Source of the DNA: Chitinophaga pinensis
GTDB lineage: Bacteria; Bacteroidota; Bacteroidia; Chitinophagales; Chitinophagaceae
NCBI GenBank assembly: GCA_945876095.1
Contig: CAMCMP010000004.1
Location: forward strand, 62,001-126,000
Direction of reading: 5' to 3'
Length of the DNA stretch: 64,000 bases
Below are positions 1-7,742 of this stretch, piece after piece (within the stretch, counting starts at the first letter, position 1; each line of letters begins with the position of its first letter). Both the position numbers and the translations under genes were made by a program. The notes under the pieces were generated by a model that was not told the DNA's origin, ran no database searches, and saw nothing but the letters and a program-made list of their open reading frames with translations.

Positions 1-505
1 CTAAAAATAGCCCAAGCATTCCTCCCATCCCTATGGCGTGCATACTTATTTTATGATAAATGTTTGCAATTAATGCAGCAGAGGAGGATATAAATACTCC
101 AAACATAAATGCGACTAATATTCTCGGCACAAAGCTTTGCTCTCTCAATACATATTGTGTCCAAAAGAAAAATGTCATCGATGCGATATAAGGAATGATC
201 CTATCTTTTTGAGTTTTTAGGAAGATAGAATTGATAAATCCTAAACCCTTAAGAAGTAAAACGGTGATCAAAGGAAATGCAAAAGCATTAATAGCCACTA
301 AAAACAAAATTTTATATTTTCCCATTGTGCTAAAGCCTACAAAATAATTAGGATGAATGAAAGCCAGCATCCAGGTAACATACAGCGGGATAAAAATTGG
401 GTGGAATAGGTATGAAAAAAAATTAGCCAATAGTCGTATAATCAGAGAGTGTTTTTCGGATGGGCTTGATAGTATTTCTTTGTTTTCAAGGGCCTGGGGT
501 TGCAT
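1..505 (-). CDS. Multi-pass membrane protein, PAP2-like (3' end cut off)
   Basis: The minus strand is open from an ATG at 505 to the window edge (168 codons, no stop), so the C-terminus is missing. The protein begins MQPQALENKEILSSPSEKHS and then has several hydrophobic segments, with a basic KTQKDRIIP stretch and KISMHAIGMGG near the cut. The KISxHxxGxGG pattern recalls Bacteroidota membrane proteins often annotated as PAP2 (phosphatidate phosphatase)-like; that is family memory, and activity is not shown. It begins 29 bases after the rpoN stop on the same strand, so the two are probably co-transcribed. Real gene: fairly sure; function: unsure. Confidence 0.6.
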   Translation of the reverse strand, partial: MQPQALENKEILSSPSEKHSLIIRLLANFFSYLFHPIFIPLYVTWMLAFIHPNYFVGFSTMGKYKILFLVAINAFAFPLITVLLLKGLGFINSIFLKTQKDRIIPYIASMTFFFWTQYVLREQSFVPRILVAFMFGVFISSSAALIANIYHKISMHAIGMGGMLGLFL

Positions 506-534
506 GGGTAATTTTTTATTGAGCTGGGTATTAA

Positions 535-2022
535 TTACAATTCTTTTCTTAATCTTGCTACTGGCACATTGAGCTGCTCTCTGTATTTTGCCACAGTTCT
601 TCTTGCAATATTATATCCTTTTTCTTGTAAAAGCTCAGTTAATCTTTCATCACTTAATGGATGTTTTTTACTTTCTTCTCCAATTAAGTCACTTAAAATT
701 TTCTTTACTTCTCTTGTACTAACTTCTTCTCCACTGTCTGTTTGTAAACTTTCACTGAAAAAAAACTTTAAACGGTAGGTTCCAAATTCTGTTTGTACAA
801 ACTTGCTATTGGCAACTCTGCTGATTGTACTGATGTCAAGGTTTGTTTTTTCAGCAATGTCTTTTAAAATCATTGGCCTCATTTCTGTCTCGTCTCCAGT
901 AACAAAAAAATCATATTGATAATTCATGATGGCTTCCATTGTGCTCAGCAGTGTATGTTGCCGTTGCTTAATTGCATCGATGAACCATTTTGCAGAATCA
1001 ATTTTTTGTTTGATAAACAATACGGCTTCTTTTTGTCTTTTATCTTTTTTTGTTCCCCGATCATAATCTTTCAACATATCTCGGTAGCCCTCACTTATTC
1101 TAAGATCTGGGGCATTTCTGCTGTTAAGGGTAAGCTCTAATTTACCCATATTATTTACTATAAAAAAATCTGCAATTACATAACCTTCTCCTTTTCCGCT
1201 TCCACCAATATTTCCACCAGGCTTTGGATTTAGCTTGACAATCTGATGAATAATTTCTCTAAGTTGGTCATCAGAAATATTTAGTCCTCGTTGAATTTTT
1301 TCGTAATGTTTTTTAGTGAATTCCTCAAAATATTTTGTTAATACTTTGATTGCCATTTCCACTGCGCCGCCTTCACCAATTCTTCTTTGTAATTGAATAA
1401 GTAAACATTCTTGTAAATTTCTGGCACCTACACCTGGCGGATCAAACTGTTGAATTTGGATTACCAATTCCAAAATCTCTCCTTCTGTCGTATGTATATT
1501 TTGTCTGAAGGCAAGATCATCGACAATTGCACTGATTTCTCTTCTTAAATATCCGTCATCATCCAAATTTCCAATAATCTGTTCCGCTACCATTTGTTTA
1601 TGTTCATCTAAATTCAATTGCCCCAACTGCTCAAGCATGATTTCATTGAAGCCGGTTTCAACTTTATGTGGAATTACTTTATTGTCATCGGCTTCAGGAT
1701 AATTTTCATCTCTCATTTTATAATCCGCAATATCATCATCTCCGTCTTGAACATAATCACTGATATCTATATTTTCATACTCATCTTTACTTCCATCTAA
1801 ATCAAATTCATCTTCTTTCGTTTCAAACTCTTCTGTAGGATCATTTTCAAATTCTTCAGCAACTTCTTCTTCCCCGGTTTCTAAAGCAGGATTTTCTTCC
1901 AGCTCTTCCTTGATTCGTTCTTCCAATAAGGCAGTAGGCACCTGCAGTAATTTCATTAATTGAATTTGCTGAGGTGATAATTTTTGTAATTGCTTTTGAT
2001 ATAAACCTTGACTTAAAGCCAT
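535..2022 (-). CDS. rpoN: RNA polymerase sigma-54 factor
   Basis: Sigma-54 directs RNA polymerase to -24/-12 promoters and needs an AAA+ activator to melt DNA. The 495-residue protein has the expected order: a Gln/Leu-rich activator-interacting region at residues 1-50 (QLQKLSPQQIQLMKLLQ), a very acidic linker at about 50-110, the core-binding domain, a helix-turn-helix, and the RpoN box ARRTVAKYRE at about 473-482 near the C-terminus. Length is normal. No bEBP activator is encoded in the window, so its regulon is not visible here. The start is well placed, since the conserved N-terminal region begins within a few residues. A membrane-protein gene follows 29 bases downstream. Confidence 0.96.
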   Translation of the reverse strand: MALSQGLYQKQLQKLSPQQIQLMKLLQVPTALLEERIKEELEENPALETGEEEVAEEFENDPTEEFETKEDEFDLDGSKDEYENIDISDYVQDGDDDIADYKMRDENYPEADDNKVIPHKVETGFNEIMLEQLGQLNLDEHKQMVAEQIIGNLDDDGYLRREISAIVDDLAFRQNIHTTEGEILELVIQIQQFDPPGVGARNLQECLLIQLQRRIGEGGAVEMAIKVLTKYFEEFTKKHYEKIQRGLNISDDQLREIIHQIVKLNPKPGGNIGGSGKGEGYVIADFFIVNNMGKLELTLNSRNAPDLRISEGYRDMLKDYDRGTKKDKRQKEAVLFIKQKIDSAKWFIDAIKQRQHTLLSTMEAIMNYQYDFFVTGDETEMRPMILKDIAEKTNLDISTISRVANSKFVQTEFGTYRLKFFFSESLQTDSGEEVSTREVKKILSDLIGEESKKHPLSDERLTELLQEKGYNIARRTVAKYREQLNVPVARLRKEL

Positions 2023-2134
2023 AATTTTAAAAGAAGACTCTTTAAAGGAATAGTTTTGATTTTATTAATTGTTTAAATCATTGTGATGCAATAATCTAAT
2101 ATGCCGTAAATTTACAAACATTCAACTATGAAAG

Positions 2135-2461
2135 GTGAATAAAAAAGCTAAAATTATATTTTTTTGTGTGGCATTTGTAGGGTCAAATGTTTTTTCACAA
2201 AAATTAGAAAATGCCGAAATTAAAATTCAACAATTAAGTTTGAGTAAAAGGCTTAATGTGCAAATTAATAATGACCTATCAATTTTTCAACTATCCCCTT
2301 CTGTAATGCAGGTGATTACGCCCAATTATTATACCGACAGATTAGGGTATTTTTGTAAGCAAGAAATAAAATTCGAAAAAAGCACTAGGCTCCCCCTTCG
2401 TTTTCGTTTAGGCAGTATAGCCGATTGTGATCGTTTAGAAGGAAAGTTTCAAAAAAATTAG
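2135..2461 (+). CDS. Small conserved secreted protein of unknown function
   Basis: The 108-residue protein has a signal peptide (KKAKIIFFCVAFVGSNVFSQ) and a C-terminal segment (LGYFCKQEIKFEKSTRLPLRFRLGS) that I recognise as a recurring pattern in small Bacteroidota proteins of unknown function. The frame opens with GTG at 2135. An ATG seven bases earlier (2128) is in another frame and stops after four codons. Removing one G of the GG at 2134-2135 would join that ATG to this frame, giving a normal MKVNKKAK start, so a one-base frameshift at the start codon is possible. It is divergent from rpoN and stands alone. Confidence 0.55.
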   Translation: MNKKAKIIFFCVAFVGSNVFSQKLENAEIKIQQLSLSKRLNVQINNDLSIFQLSPSVMQVITPNYYTDRLGYFCKQEIKFEKSTRLPLRFRLGSIADCDRLEGKFQKN

Positions 2462-2519
2462 CAAAGCCTTATTGTTTTAGATAAAAAATATTGGCTACCG
2501 ATAATACTAGGAGTTTTGC

Positions 2520-3038
2520 CTAAACAATGTTTAACAACATTTGATGGTTAGGATTAGAATATGTTTTCGAAACTTGATAGTTATGACTTCCGATAATCGC
2601 GAAACCAGTCTTTAGATAAAAATTGATAGCTCTACTGTTGCCTGTCCAGGTAAACAACCAAATGGCAGATTGATTATTTTTCTTTGATAAATCAATATTG
2701 AATTTTAGTAGTTCAAATCCTAATTTAAGATCAAAAAATTTACTTAATAAATATATTCGATCTAATTTAGTGACATTTTTTTGCTGAATGTTGGAGTGTT
2801 CTGAATTAAAAATAATCTTAGAAAAGCCAGCCGATTTACCATCTACTTTAATGATAGTGTAAATATTTCTTTCATCGCTTAGCTCACTTTTTATCGCTTC
2901 GTCATTATAATTCTTTTTTATAAATTCATTCAAGTCTTTCGCTGGACTACTGGATCGGTGAGCTTCTTCAACTGATACGTTTCCAATTTCCACAATTATT
3001 TTATAGTCATCTATTGTTGCTCTATTAATCGAAATCAT
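2520..3038 (-). CDS. GNAT-family N-acetyltransferase
   Basis: The 172-residue protein has GNAT architecture: an N-terminal strand-helix (INRATIDDYKIIVEIG), a central strand with DGKSAGFSKIIF, and a C-terminal WTGNSRAINFYLKTGFAIIGSH, which matches the usual N-x-x-A-x-x-F-Y-x-x-x-G-F motif of the fold. These enzymes move an acetyl group from acetyl-CoA to an amine; the substrate cannot be read from sequence. It lies 47 bases upstream of the DegT-type aminotransferase on the opposite side of its stop, in the same direction, so a loose link is possible but not shown. Confidence 0.8.
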   Translation of the reverse strand: MISINRATIDDYKIIVEIGNVSVEEAHRSSSPAKDLNEFIKKNYNDEAIKSELSDERNIYTIIKVDGKSAGFSKIIFNSEHSNIQQKNVTKLDRIYLLSKFFDLKLGFELLKFNIDLSKKNNQSAIWLFTWTGNSRAINFYLKTGFAIIGSHNYQVSKTYSNPNHQMLLNIV

Positions 3039-3085
3039 TTATTTATTTTTTCACTTAACTTAGTATAGCTCCTTAAAAAGGTTAA

Positions 3086-4303
3086 TTAATAAGTTACTGC
3101 AAAGTCATTCAATACCTTTTTTATTACGGATGTCATTTGTCTGCCTTTTTCTTGTATTTGCTCTGGAGTCCATAATAAACTAATGAGAGTAGAAACACAT
3201 CGACTCATTACCGCATCGCTGGCTGAAAAATCTTTATTTGCATGATGAATTACTGCTGCTTTAAGATCTGGATGTAATTTGTTTAGCGTGATGGATTTTT
3301 TTAAATGCTCCCATTTACTAATATAATGCCAGTTATTATCAAACCAATGAAAATGACCACCCATAATCCCCTGCGATCTCATTTCGTTTACCACAGCCTT
3401 TGTAATTTCAGGTGATGGTAAAAACCAGCTCAAAAAAGTACAGCTATCACCTGCTTCATCGGGCACACGACGAAAAGAAATTTCTGGTATCGATGATAAA
3501 ATATCCCTCAATGCTTTATTATTAGCACGCTGTATAGATAAAAACTGAGGCAGTTTTTTTATTTGTGCAACTCCTACGGCAGCATTTAATTCACTAATGC
3601 GAGAATTGTACCCTATAAAAGGATGAAGGTCGGCACCCCTATCTACTCCCTTATGGTCATGACCATGATCACTAAAACCATCACAAGCTAAATAAATATC
3701 TTCTCGGTTAGTCATTACTACGCCTCCTTCTGCACAAGTAATGGTTTTTACAAAATCAAAACTAAAGGTACCTGCATCTCCAATCGTTCCTAATTTTTTT
3801 CCTTTGTAAGTACCACCAATACTCTGGCAAGCATCTTCAAGTAATACTAGATCGTTAGCTTTACAGATAGCCATTAATTCATCCATGTCGGCCATGCTTC
3901 CGCACATATGAACAGGCATGATGCATTTGGTTTGAGGGGTTAGGGCATTTTTAACAGCTAGTGGACTTAATGTAAGCGTGTCATCTACATCTACCAATAC
4001 AGGAATAGCTCCTACACTGATAACTGCCTCAAAGCTAGCAACAAAAGTAAAAGAAGGGATAATCACTTCATCTCCATAGCCTACACCAAGTGCAGTTAAT
4101 GCAGCAGTTAATGCAGCAGTTCCACTGCTAACTAGTTGCGCATGTTTACAGTCAAAAGTTGAACAAATAGCCTGTTCCATTTCCTTTGCTTTCCAAATAC
4201 CTTTTCTTGCGCCATCAAAACCATATCTCATGAGGATACCTGTTTCTAATACATCATTTACTTCTTTTCGCTCTTCGTCACTAAAAAATTCAAAACCGGG
4301 CAT
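3086..4303 (-). CDS. DegT/DnrJ/EryC1/StrS-family PLP aminotransferase
   Basis: This 405-residue protein is a fold-type I PLP enzyme of the sugar-aminotransferase family. Visible signs are SSGTAALTAAL (59-69) for phosphate binding, LEDACQSIGGTYKGKKLGT (155-173) with the cofactor-binding Asp, and the Schiff-base lysine in SFDFVKTITCAEGG at Lys186. Such enzymes aminate keto-sugars for surface glycans or antibiotics. No nucleotide-sugar or glycosyltransferase genes lie nearby, so the substrate is open. The -7-like TACCTTTG at 4337-4344 on this strand gives a leader of about 30 bases and supports this start. Confidence 0.88.
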   Translation of the reverse strand: MPGFEFFSDEERKEVNDVLETGILMRYGFDGARKGIWKAKEMEQAICSTFDCKHAQLVSSGTAALTAALTALGVGYGDEVIIPSFTFVASFEAVISVGAIPVLVDVDDTLTLSPLAVKNALTPQTKCIMPVHMCGSMADMDELMAICKANDLVLLEDACQSIGGTYKGKKLGTIGDAGTFSFDFVKTITCAEGGVVMTNREDIYLACDGFSDHGHDHKGVDRGADLHPFIGYNSRISELNAAVGVAQIKKLPQFLSIQRANNKALRDILSSIPEISFRRVPDEAGDSCTFLSWFLPSPEITKAVVNEMRSQGIMGGHFHWFDNNWHYISKWEHLKKSITLNKLHPDLKAAVIHHANKDFSASDAVMSRCVSTLISLLWTPEQIQEKGRQMTSVIKKVLNDFAVTY

Positions 4304-4336
4304 AGCTGTTACGTTTTTTTGTAAAAAGGATATTTA

Positions 4337-4344
4337 CAAAGGTA
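4337..4344 (-). promoter_or_regulatory. Predicted Bacteroidota -7 element (TACCTTTG)
   Basis: The minus strand reads TACCTTTG, a full match to TAnnTTTG, 34-41 bases before the DegT-type aminotransferase start. I see no good TTTG -33 box. This is a motif match only. Confidence 0.4.
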
Positions 4345-4482
4345 GATAAATCATAAGTTAAAAATATCATTTATGCCTTAAAGAAGAGCTTGTCTATATT
4401 TTTTTGATTACTGATTATAACAAGAGAGCTATATTTTTAAATTAAAATTTCCTACTAAGTTGAAATTTTTATCAAAAGGGTT

Positions 4483-4490
4483 TAACTTTG
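4483..4490 (+). promoter_or_regulatory. Predicted Bacteroidota promoter, short leader
   Basis: TAACTTTG matches TAnnTTTG exactly and has GTTG at 4459-4462, 20 bases upstream, near the usual -33 spacing. The inferred transcription start falls at about 4496-4498, which is the ATG of the small CxxC protein, so the message would be leaderless or nearly so. Confidence 0.5.
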
Positions 4491-4497
4491 TGCTTCA

Positions 4498-4731
4498 ATG
4501 AAAAAGACCCTACTTATTTTTTTATTCATCCTACCAATCTTGCTGATTTCGCAGATTACTGTTGAAGCTCAATGCTCGTTGTGTACAAAAACTGCTCAAC
4601 AGTTGGGAGAAAAACCTGCTCAGGGTTTAAATAGCGGTATCTTATACTTAATGATGATGCCTTTTGCTATTGTAGGTTTTATAGGGTTTCGCTGGTGGAA
4701 ACAAAACAAAGCGATTGAAGAGCAATCATAG
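4498..4731 (+). CDS. Small exported membrane-anchored protein with a CSLC motif
   Basis: The 77-residue protein has an N-terminal hydrophobic signal (residues 4-24, ending VEA before QC), then CSLCTKTAQQ with two cysteines spaced CxxC, and a C-terminal membrane segment (GILYLMMMPFAIVGFIGF) followed by WWKQNK. Short proteins of this CxxC-plus-GILYLMMP type recur in Bacteroidota; I recall them near respiratory and cytochrome genes, but none are here. A redox, metal-binding or haem-related envelope role is a guess. A well-formed promoter sits directly before the ATG, which favours a real gene. The MeaB gene ends 22 bases downstream on the other strand. Confidence 0.65.
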   Translation: MKKTLLIFLFILPILLISQITVEAQCSLCTKTAQQLGEKPAQGLNSGILYLMMMPFAIVGFIGFRWWKQNKAIEEQS

Positions 4732-4753
4732 TGGAAGGATTGCGAACAAATTT

Positions 4754-5644
4754 TCAATAGCCTTTAATGAATTCATATAAATTAAACTTTTTCCCTTCTT
4801 TAGTTATTTCTTTTTTTAGTTCATTCTTATCTATCCCTTTCATTCTTTTTTGGCTGATTAAGTAGAAGGCTTTTTCAGCAAGTAGCCATGAACGTTTTTC
4901 ATTCAATGTTGAATGAGCGATTTGATTTAAAATAGCATCATACAATTCGTTGATACCTTGTTTGGTTGTAGCCACCGTTTTAATAATGGGAATAGTTATA
5001 TTTTTTGAATAAAAAGCAGGTGCAAGCATGAGTGATAGATTACTAACGAATAAATCAGCGTCTGGCCGATCCGCTTTGTTAACAACGAATATATCTGCGA
5101 TTTCCATTAACCCCGCTTTCATAGTTTGAATTTCATCTCCTGCTTCAGGAACCACTACTACAACGGTGATATCAGCTAAGCCGACAATATCAATTTCACT
5201 TTGTCCTATTCCTACTGTTTCAATAATAATATAGTCAACGGGTGCTGCTTTTATTAGATCAGTAATTTCAATAATTTTTGGATGCAGCCCTCCTAAAGCC
5301 CCTCTAGTAGCGAGTGACCGAATAAATACATTCGGATTATTATACCAGTCACTCATCCGAATCCGGTCGCCCAAAACTGCGCCTAGATTAAAAGGAGAGG
5401 ATGGATCAATACAAAGAACGCCTACTTTTTTCCCTTCTTTCGTAATAGCACCTATTAGTGAGTCTGTCAATGTGCTTTTACCTGCTCCAGGCGGGCCAGT
5501 TATTCCAATAACAGGTATTGAATTGGAGGGGAGTAATTCTAACAGTAATTCATATCCGGGTACTTCATTTTCTACCAATGAAATACACCTTGCTAAGGCT
5601 TTGACATCGCCTTGTTGAATTTGATGGAGGTATTGCTGCCACAT
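4754..5644 (-). CDS. meaB: Methylmalonyl-CoA mutase-associated GTPase MeaB
   Basis: MeaB is a G3E P-loop GTPase that protects and reloads the adenosylcobalamin enzyme methylmalonyl-CoA mutase. The 296-residue protein shows Walker A GITGPPGAGKST (about 47-58), the Mg/switch region CIDPSSPF, the ETVGIGQSEIDI switch and the base-recognition motif NKAD. It is a little shorter than many homologues of roughly 320-330 residues, with a short N-terminus. The mutase subunits are not in the window, so the partner must be elsewhere. The upstream gap is filled by repeats and no clear promoter is visible. Confidence 0.9.
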   Translation of the reverse strand: MWQQYLHQIQQGDVKALARCISLVENEVPGYELLLELLPSNSIPVIGITGPPGAGKSTLTDSLIGAITKEGKKVGVLCIDPSSPFNLGAVLGDRIRMSDWYNNPNVFIRSLATRGALGGLHPKIIEITDLIKAAPVDYIIIETVGIGQSEIDIVGLADITVVVVVPEAGDEIQTMKAGLMEIADIFVVNKADRPDADLFVSNLSLMLAPAFYSKNITIPIIKTVATTKQGINELYDAILNQIAHSTLNEKRSWLLAEKAFYLISQKRMKGIDKNELKKEITKEGKKFNLYEFIKGY

Positions 5645-5820
5645 AAAACAAAATTCATTGTTATTAATTCAAATTCCAAAAAGATATTTCTAGTTTTGAA
5701 AAAATTTTTTAAGTCAATCCTCAAAAAGGGATAAGCTCCTAATCGGTAATGCTTTTGATCAAAATTAGTCGATAAAGAACTTTTAGATAATTTGTTTACT
5801 ATCTCATTCGTGTTGATTTT

Positions 5821-5998
5821 TAGTACAATAAAAGTTAGGTATATAGGCTTGAAATTTCCTTTGGAATAGAGTGCTTTTACTTTTTTGCCTTGATGCAAAA
5901 AAGTAACAAAAAAAATCAATCCGCCGCGGCGGATTGATTTTTAACGGCTGATAGTTACAATTTCTAGCACTTTTTATTCGAGGGCGTCAAAGAATGGA
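5821..5998 (+). repeat. Interspersed repeat, copy A, with palindromic core
   Basis: The left module (5821-about 5919) contains TTCCTTTGGAATAGAGTGC and TTGCCTTGATGCAAAAAAGT and is almost the same as 21277-21375. The core is a perfect 32-bp palindrome at 5911-5942 (arm AAAAATCAATCCGCCG). The right module (about 5939-5998) reads TTTTTAACGGCTGATA, then TTTCTAGCACTTTTTATTCG and AGGGCGTC, and matches 21481-21532. The orientation given here is arbitrary. Confidence 0.85.
5911..5942. repeat. Perfect 32-bp palindrome, hairpin or terminator-like
   Basis: Arms of 16 bases with a GC-rich centre (CCGCCG/CGGCGG) and outer A5/T5 tracts on both strands. It forms the interior of repeat copy A. Its shape would suit a bidirectional terminator, but no gene ends here. 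Confidence 0.85.
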
Positions 5999-6047
5999 CT
6001 ATAATTACTTAGGCTAAATTAGATTACAGCTTTACTTTAAAGGACGT

Positions 6048-6127
6048 GATTTTTAACGGTCGTTATTTATTATTTCTAGCACTTTTTATTAAAGGGCGTC
6101 ACTGAATGGGCGTTTACTACTTTTTGC
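6048..6127 (+). repeat. Interspersed repeat, copy C (right module only)
   Basis: GATTTTTAACGG, then ATTTCTAGCACTTTTTATT, AGGGCGTCACTGAATGGGCG and TTTACTACTTTTTG. It shares the right module of copies A and B, and its end GCGTTTACTACTTTTTG is identical to 21541-21557. The left module is absent. Confidence 0.8.
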
Positions 6128-6256
6128 GGGACAACTATTTATTTCAATAAAATGTTTATTAGCAGATATTAGTATGAACTCTTTAGCCAACTCTATTTCA
6201 TTCAAAATTGTTTGAAATTTGAGTATTATCTTCGATAAAATTTTTAGCTTAAGTAA

Positions 6257-6892
6257 ATGACCAATTTTATACCGATATTTCCACTGGAAGTAGTTGTTTA
6301 TCCGGGGGAGGAACTAAACCTACATATATTTGAACCAAGGTACAAACAACTCATACTTGAAATAAAAAAAAATAAAAAGCCATTCGGCATTCCTTCGGTT
6401 ATCGGTGGCAAGGTAAGTGAAATTGGCACATTGGTGGAACTGATAGAAATAAAAGAAGTATATGAAAATGGGGAAATGGATATCAAGACTAGAGGGGTTA
6501 AAGTATTTCGGATCTTAGAGTTGGTGAAATCCTTACCTGACAAACTCTATGGAGGAGCAATAGTAAGTTATCTAGAAAACTTTGATAATGGCAACAGGAT
6601 TTTAATGAAAAAAGTTGTTGAAGGTATTCGAGAGCTTCATTCTATTTTAAAAGTAAGTAAAGTATTTAAACAACCTGACGAAGCTCTTTGGAGCTATGAT
6701 GTAGCGCATCATGCAGGGTTATCTTTGATTGAAGAGTATGATTTATTGCAATTATTGCAAGAACTACAAAGGCAGGAATATTTAAGGCAACACTTATTAA
6801 AAGTATTACCGGTAGTAACAGAGATGGAAACATTAAAAGGCAGAATACAGTTAAATGGACATTTTAAAAATTTGAGTGGATTTGATTTTTGA
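6257..6892 (+). CDS. Lon N-terminal-domain (LON substrate-binding) protein
   Basis: The 211-residue protein is a stand-alone version of the substrate-binding domain of Lon protease. It opens with the typical FIPIFPLEVVVYPGEELNLHIFEPRYKQLI, followed by GTLVELIEIKEVYENGEMDIKTRG, and ends in a helical segment (EYDLLQLLQELQRQEYLRQHL). There is no AAA+ or protease part, so it is not a truncated Lon; such short proteins are common in bacteria and their job is not settled. It is followed 121 bases later by coaX in the same direction. Confidence 0.88.
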   Translation: MTNFIPIFPLEVVVYPGEELNLHIFEPRYKQLILEIKKNKKPFGIPSVIGGKVSEIGTLVELIEIKEVYENGEMDIKTRGVKVFRILELVKSLPDKLYGGAIVSYLENFDNGNRILMKKVVEGIRELHSILKVSKVFKQPDEALWSYDVAHHAGLSLIEEYDLLQLLQELQRQEYLRQHLLKVLPVVTEMETLKGRIQLNGHFKNLSGFDF

Positions 6893-7013
6893 TAATTTTT
6901 TAGAAAACAAAATTTTGTTTGAACTAAAAATCTATTTTCTTGAAATTATTTTATTTGTATTGAGTAGAGACGTAAAGAAAATAAATCTGATGATCATTTA
7001 ATTAATAATATAT

Positions 7014-7742
7014 ATGAGTACAACGCTTTGTCTTGATTTTGGAAACACACGATTAAAAGCGGCTCTATTTGAAAAGGATGTTTTCAAATTAGAATTGGAG
7101 TTAGCAGATGATAGCAATGAAACTATCAAAAAATTATTGGATCAATACAAGCCTCAGAAATCAATTTTATCATCTGTGATTAAGCACAATGAGGGGATTG
7201 AAAACCTGCTTTCGGAGCAAACTTTTTTTCACAAATTATCACATCTAACAAAGGTGAATTTTTCTACTCCGGTAGGTAAGCCTGAATCGATTGGGGCTGA
7301 TAGATTGGCGTTGGTAGCTGCGGCAGTTCATTATTTTCCTAAAAAGAATAATTTGGTAGTGGGATTAGGCAGTTGCATTACTTATAATTTCATTAATCAG
7401 GACCATGAATTTCTAGGAGGGAGTATTTCTCCAGGCATGGAGATGCGATTTAAATCTATGAATGAACATACTGCTTTGTTGCCATTGGTTCAAAAAGACT
7501 GGAATTTCCCCGTAATTGGCTATGACACCAAAACTAATTTACAGAGCGGGGTAATTGCAGGAATTACCTATGAAATAGGCGGATTTATTGACTTTTACGC
7601 ACATAAATATGACAACTTTAACGTGGTTTTAACCGGGGGTGATGCTGTCTATTTTGCCCGTCAACTTAAAAACAGGATATTTGCAGACTTAAATTTCTTA
7701 TTCAAAGGACTGTATGCACTTAGCGAAACTAACAATTACTAA
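7014..7742 (+). CDS. coaX: Type III pantothenate kinase
   Basis: CoaX phosphorylates pantothenate, the first step of coenzyme A synthesis. The 242-residue protein has the ASKHA-fold motifs CLDFGNTRLKAALF (6-19), GADRLALVAAA (94-104), GGSISPGMEMR (135-145) and VVLTGGDA near the end. The second phosphate-binding motif reads GLGSCITYNF (117-126) instead of the common DxGTAxT; I recall similar variants in Bacteroidota, so this is probably a lineage trait. Its last 29 bases overlap the next gene, which implies translational coupling in the coaX-OMP-lptC-arsC-like unit. Confidence 0.93.
   Translation: MSTTLCLDFGNTRLKAALFEKDVFKLELELADDSNETIKKLLDQYKPQKSILSSVIKHNEGIENLLSEQTFFHKLSHLTKVNFSTPVGKPESIGADRLALVAAAVHYFPKKNNLVVGLGSCITYNFINQDHEFLGGSISPGMEMRFKSMNEHTALLPLVQKDWNFPVIGYDTKTNLQSGVIAGITYEIGGFIDFYAHKYDNFNVVLTGGDAVYFARQLKNRIFADLNFLFKGLYALSETNNY

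Larger units (their letters stand above)
5645..6256. other. Repeat-rich non-coding gap between meaB and the Lon-N gene
   Basis: The two genes are divergent. The gap holds one full and one half copy of an interspersed repeat (5821-5998 and 6048-6127). An open frame on the minus strand (5593-5919) runs through the repeat and the start of meaB, but I do not accept it as a gene. Confidence 0.7.

Noticed and set aside
569..778. Open frame antisense to the rpoN C-terminus
   Set aside because: Shadow of rpoN; the RpoN box is on the opposite strand.
5593..5919. Open frame of 108 codons on the minus strand
   Set aside because: It runs through the interspersed repeat and into the first codons of meaB in another frame. 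The first residues (FFVTFLHQGKK) come from the repeat itself.
6905..6920. A terminator after the Lon-N gene (AAACAAAA/TTTTGTTT)
   Set aside because: The palindrome has no loop and no GC pairs worth mention; too weak to call.
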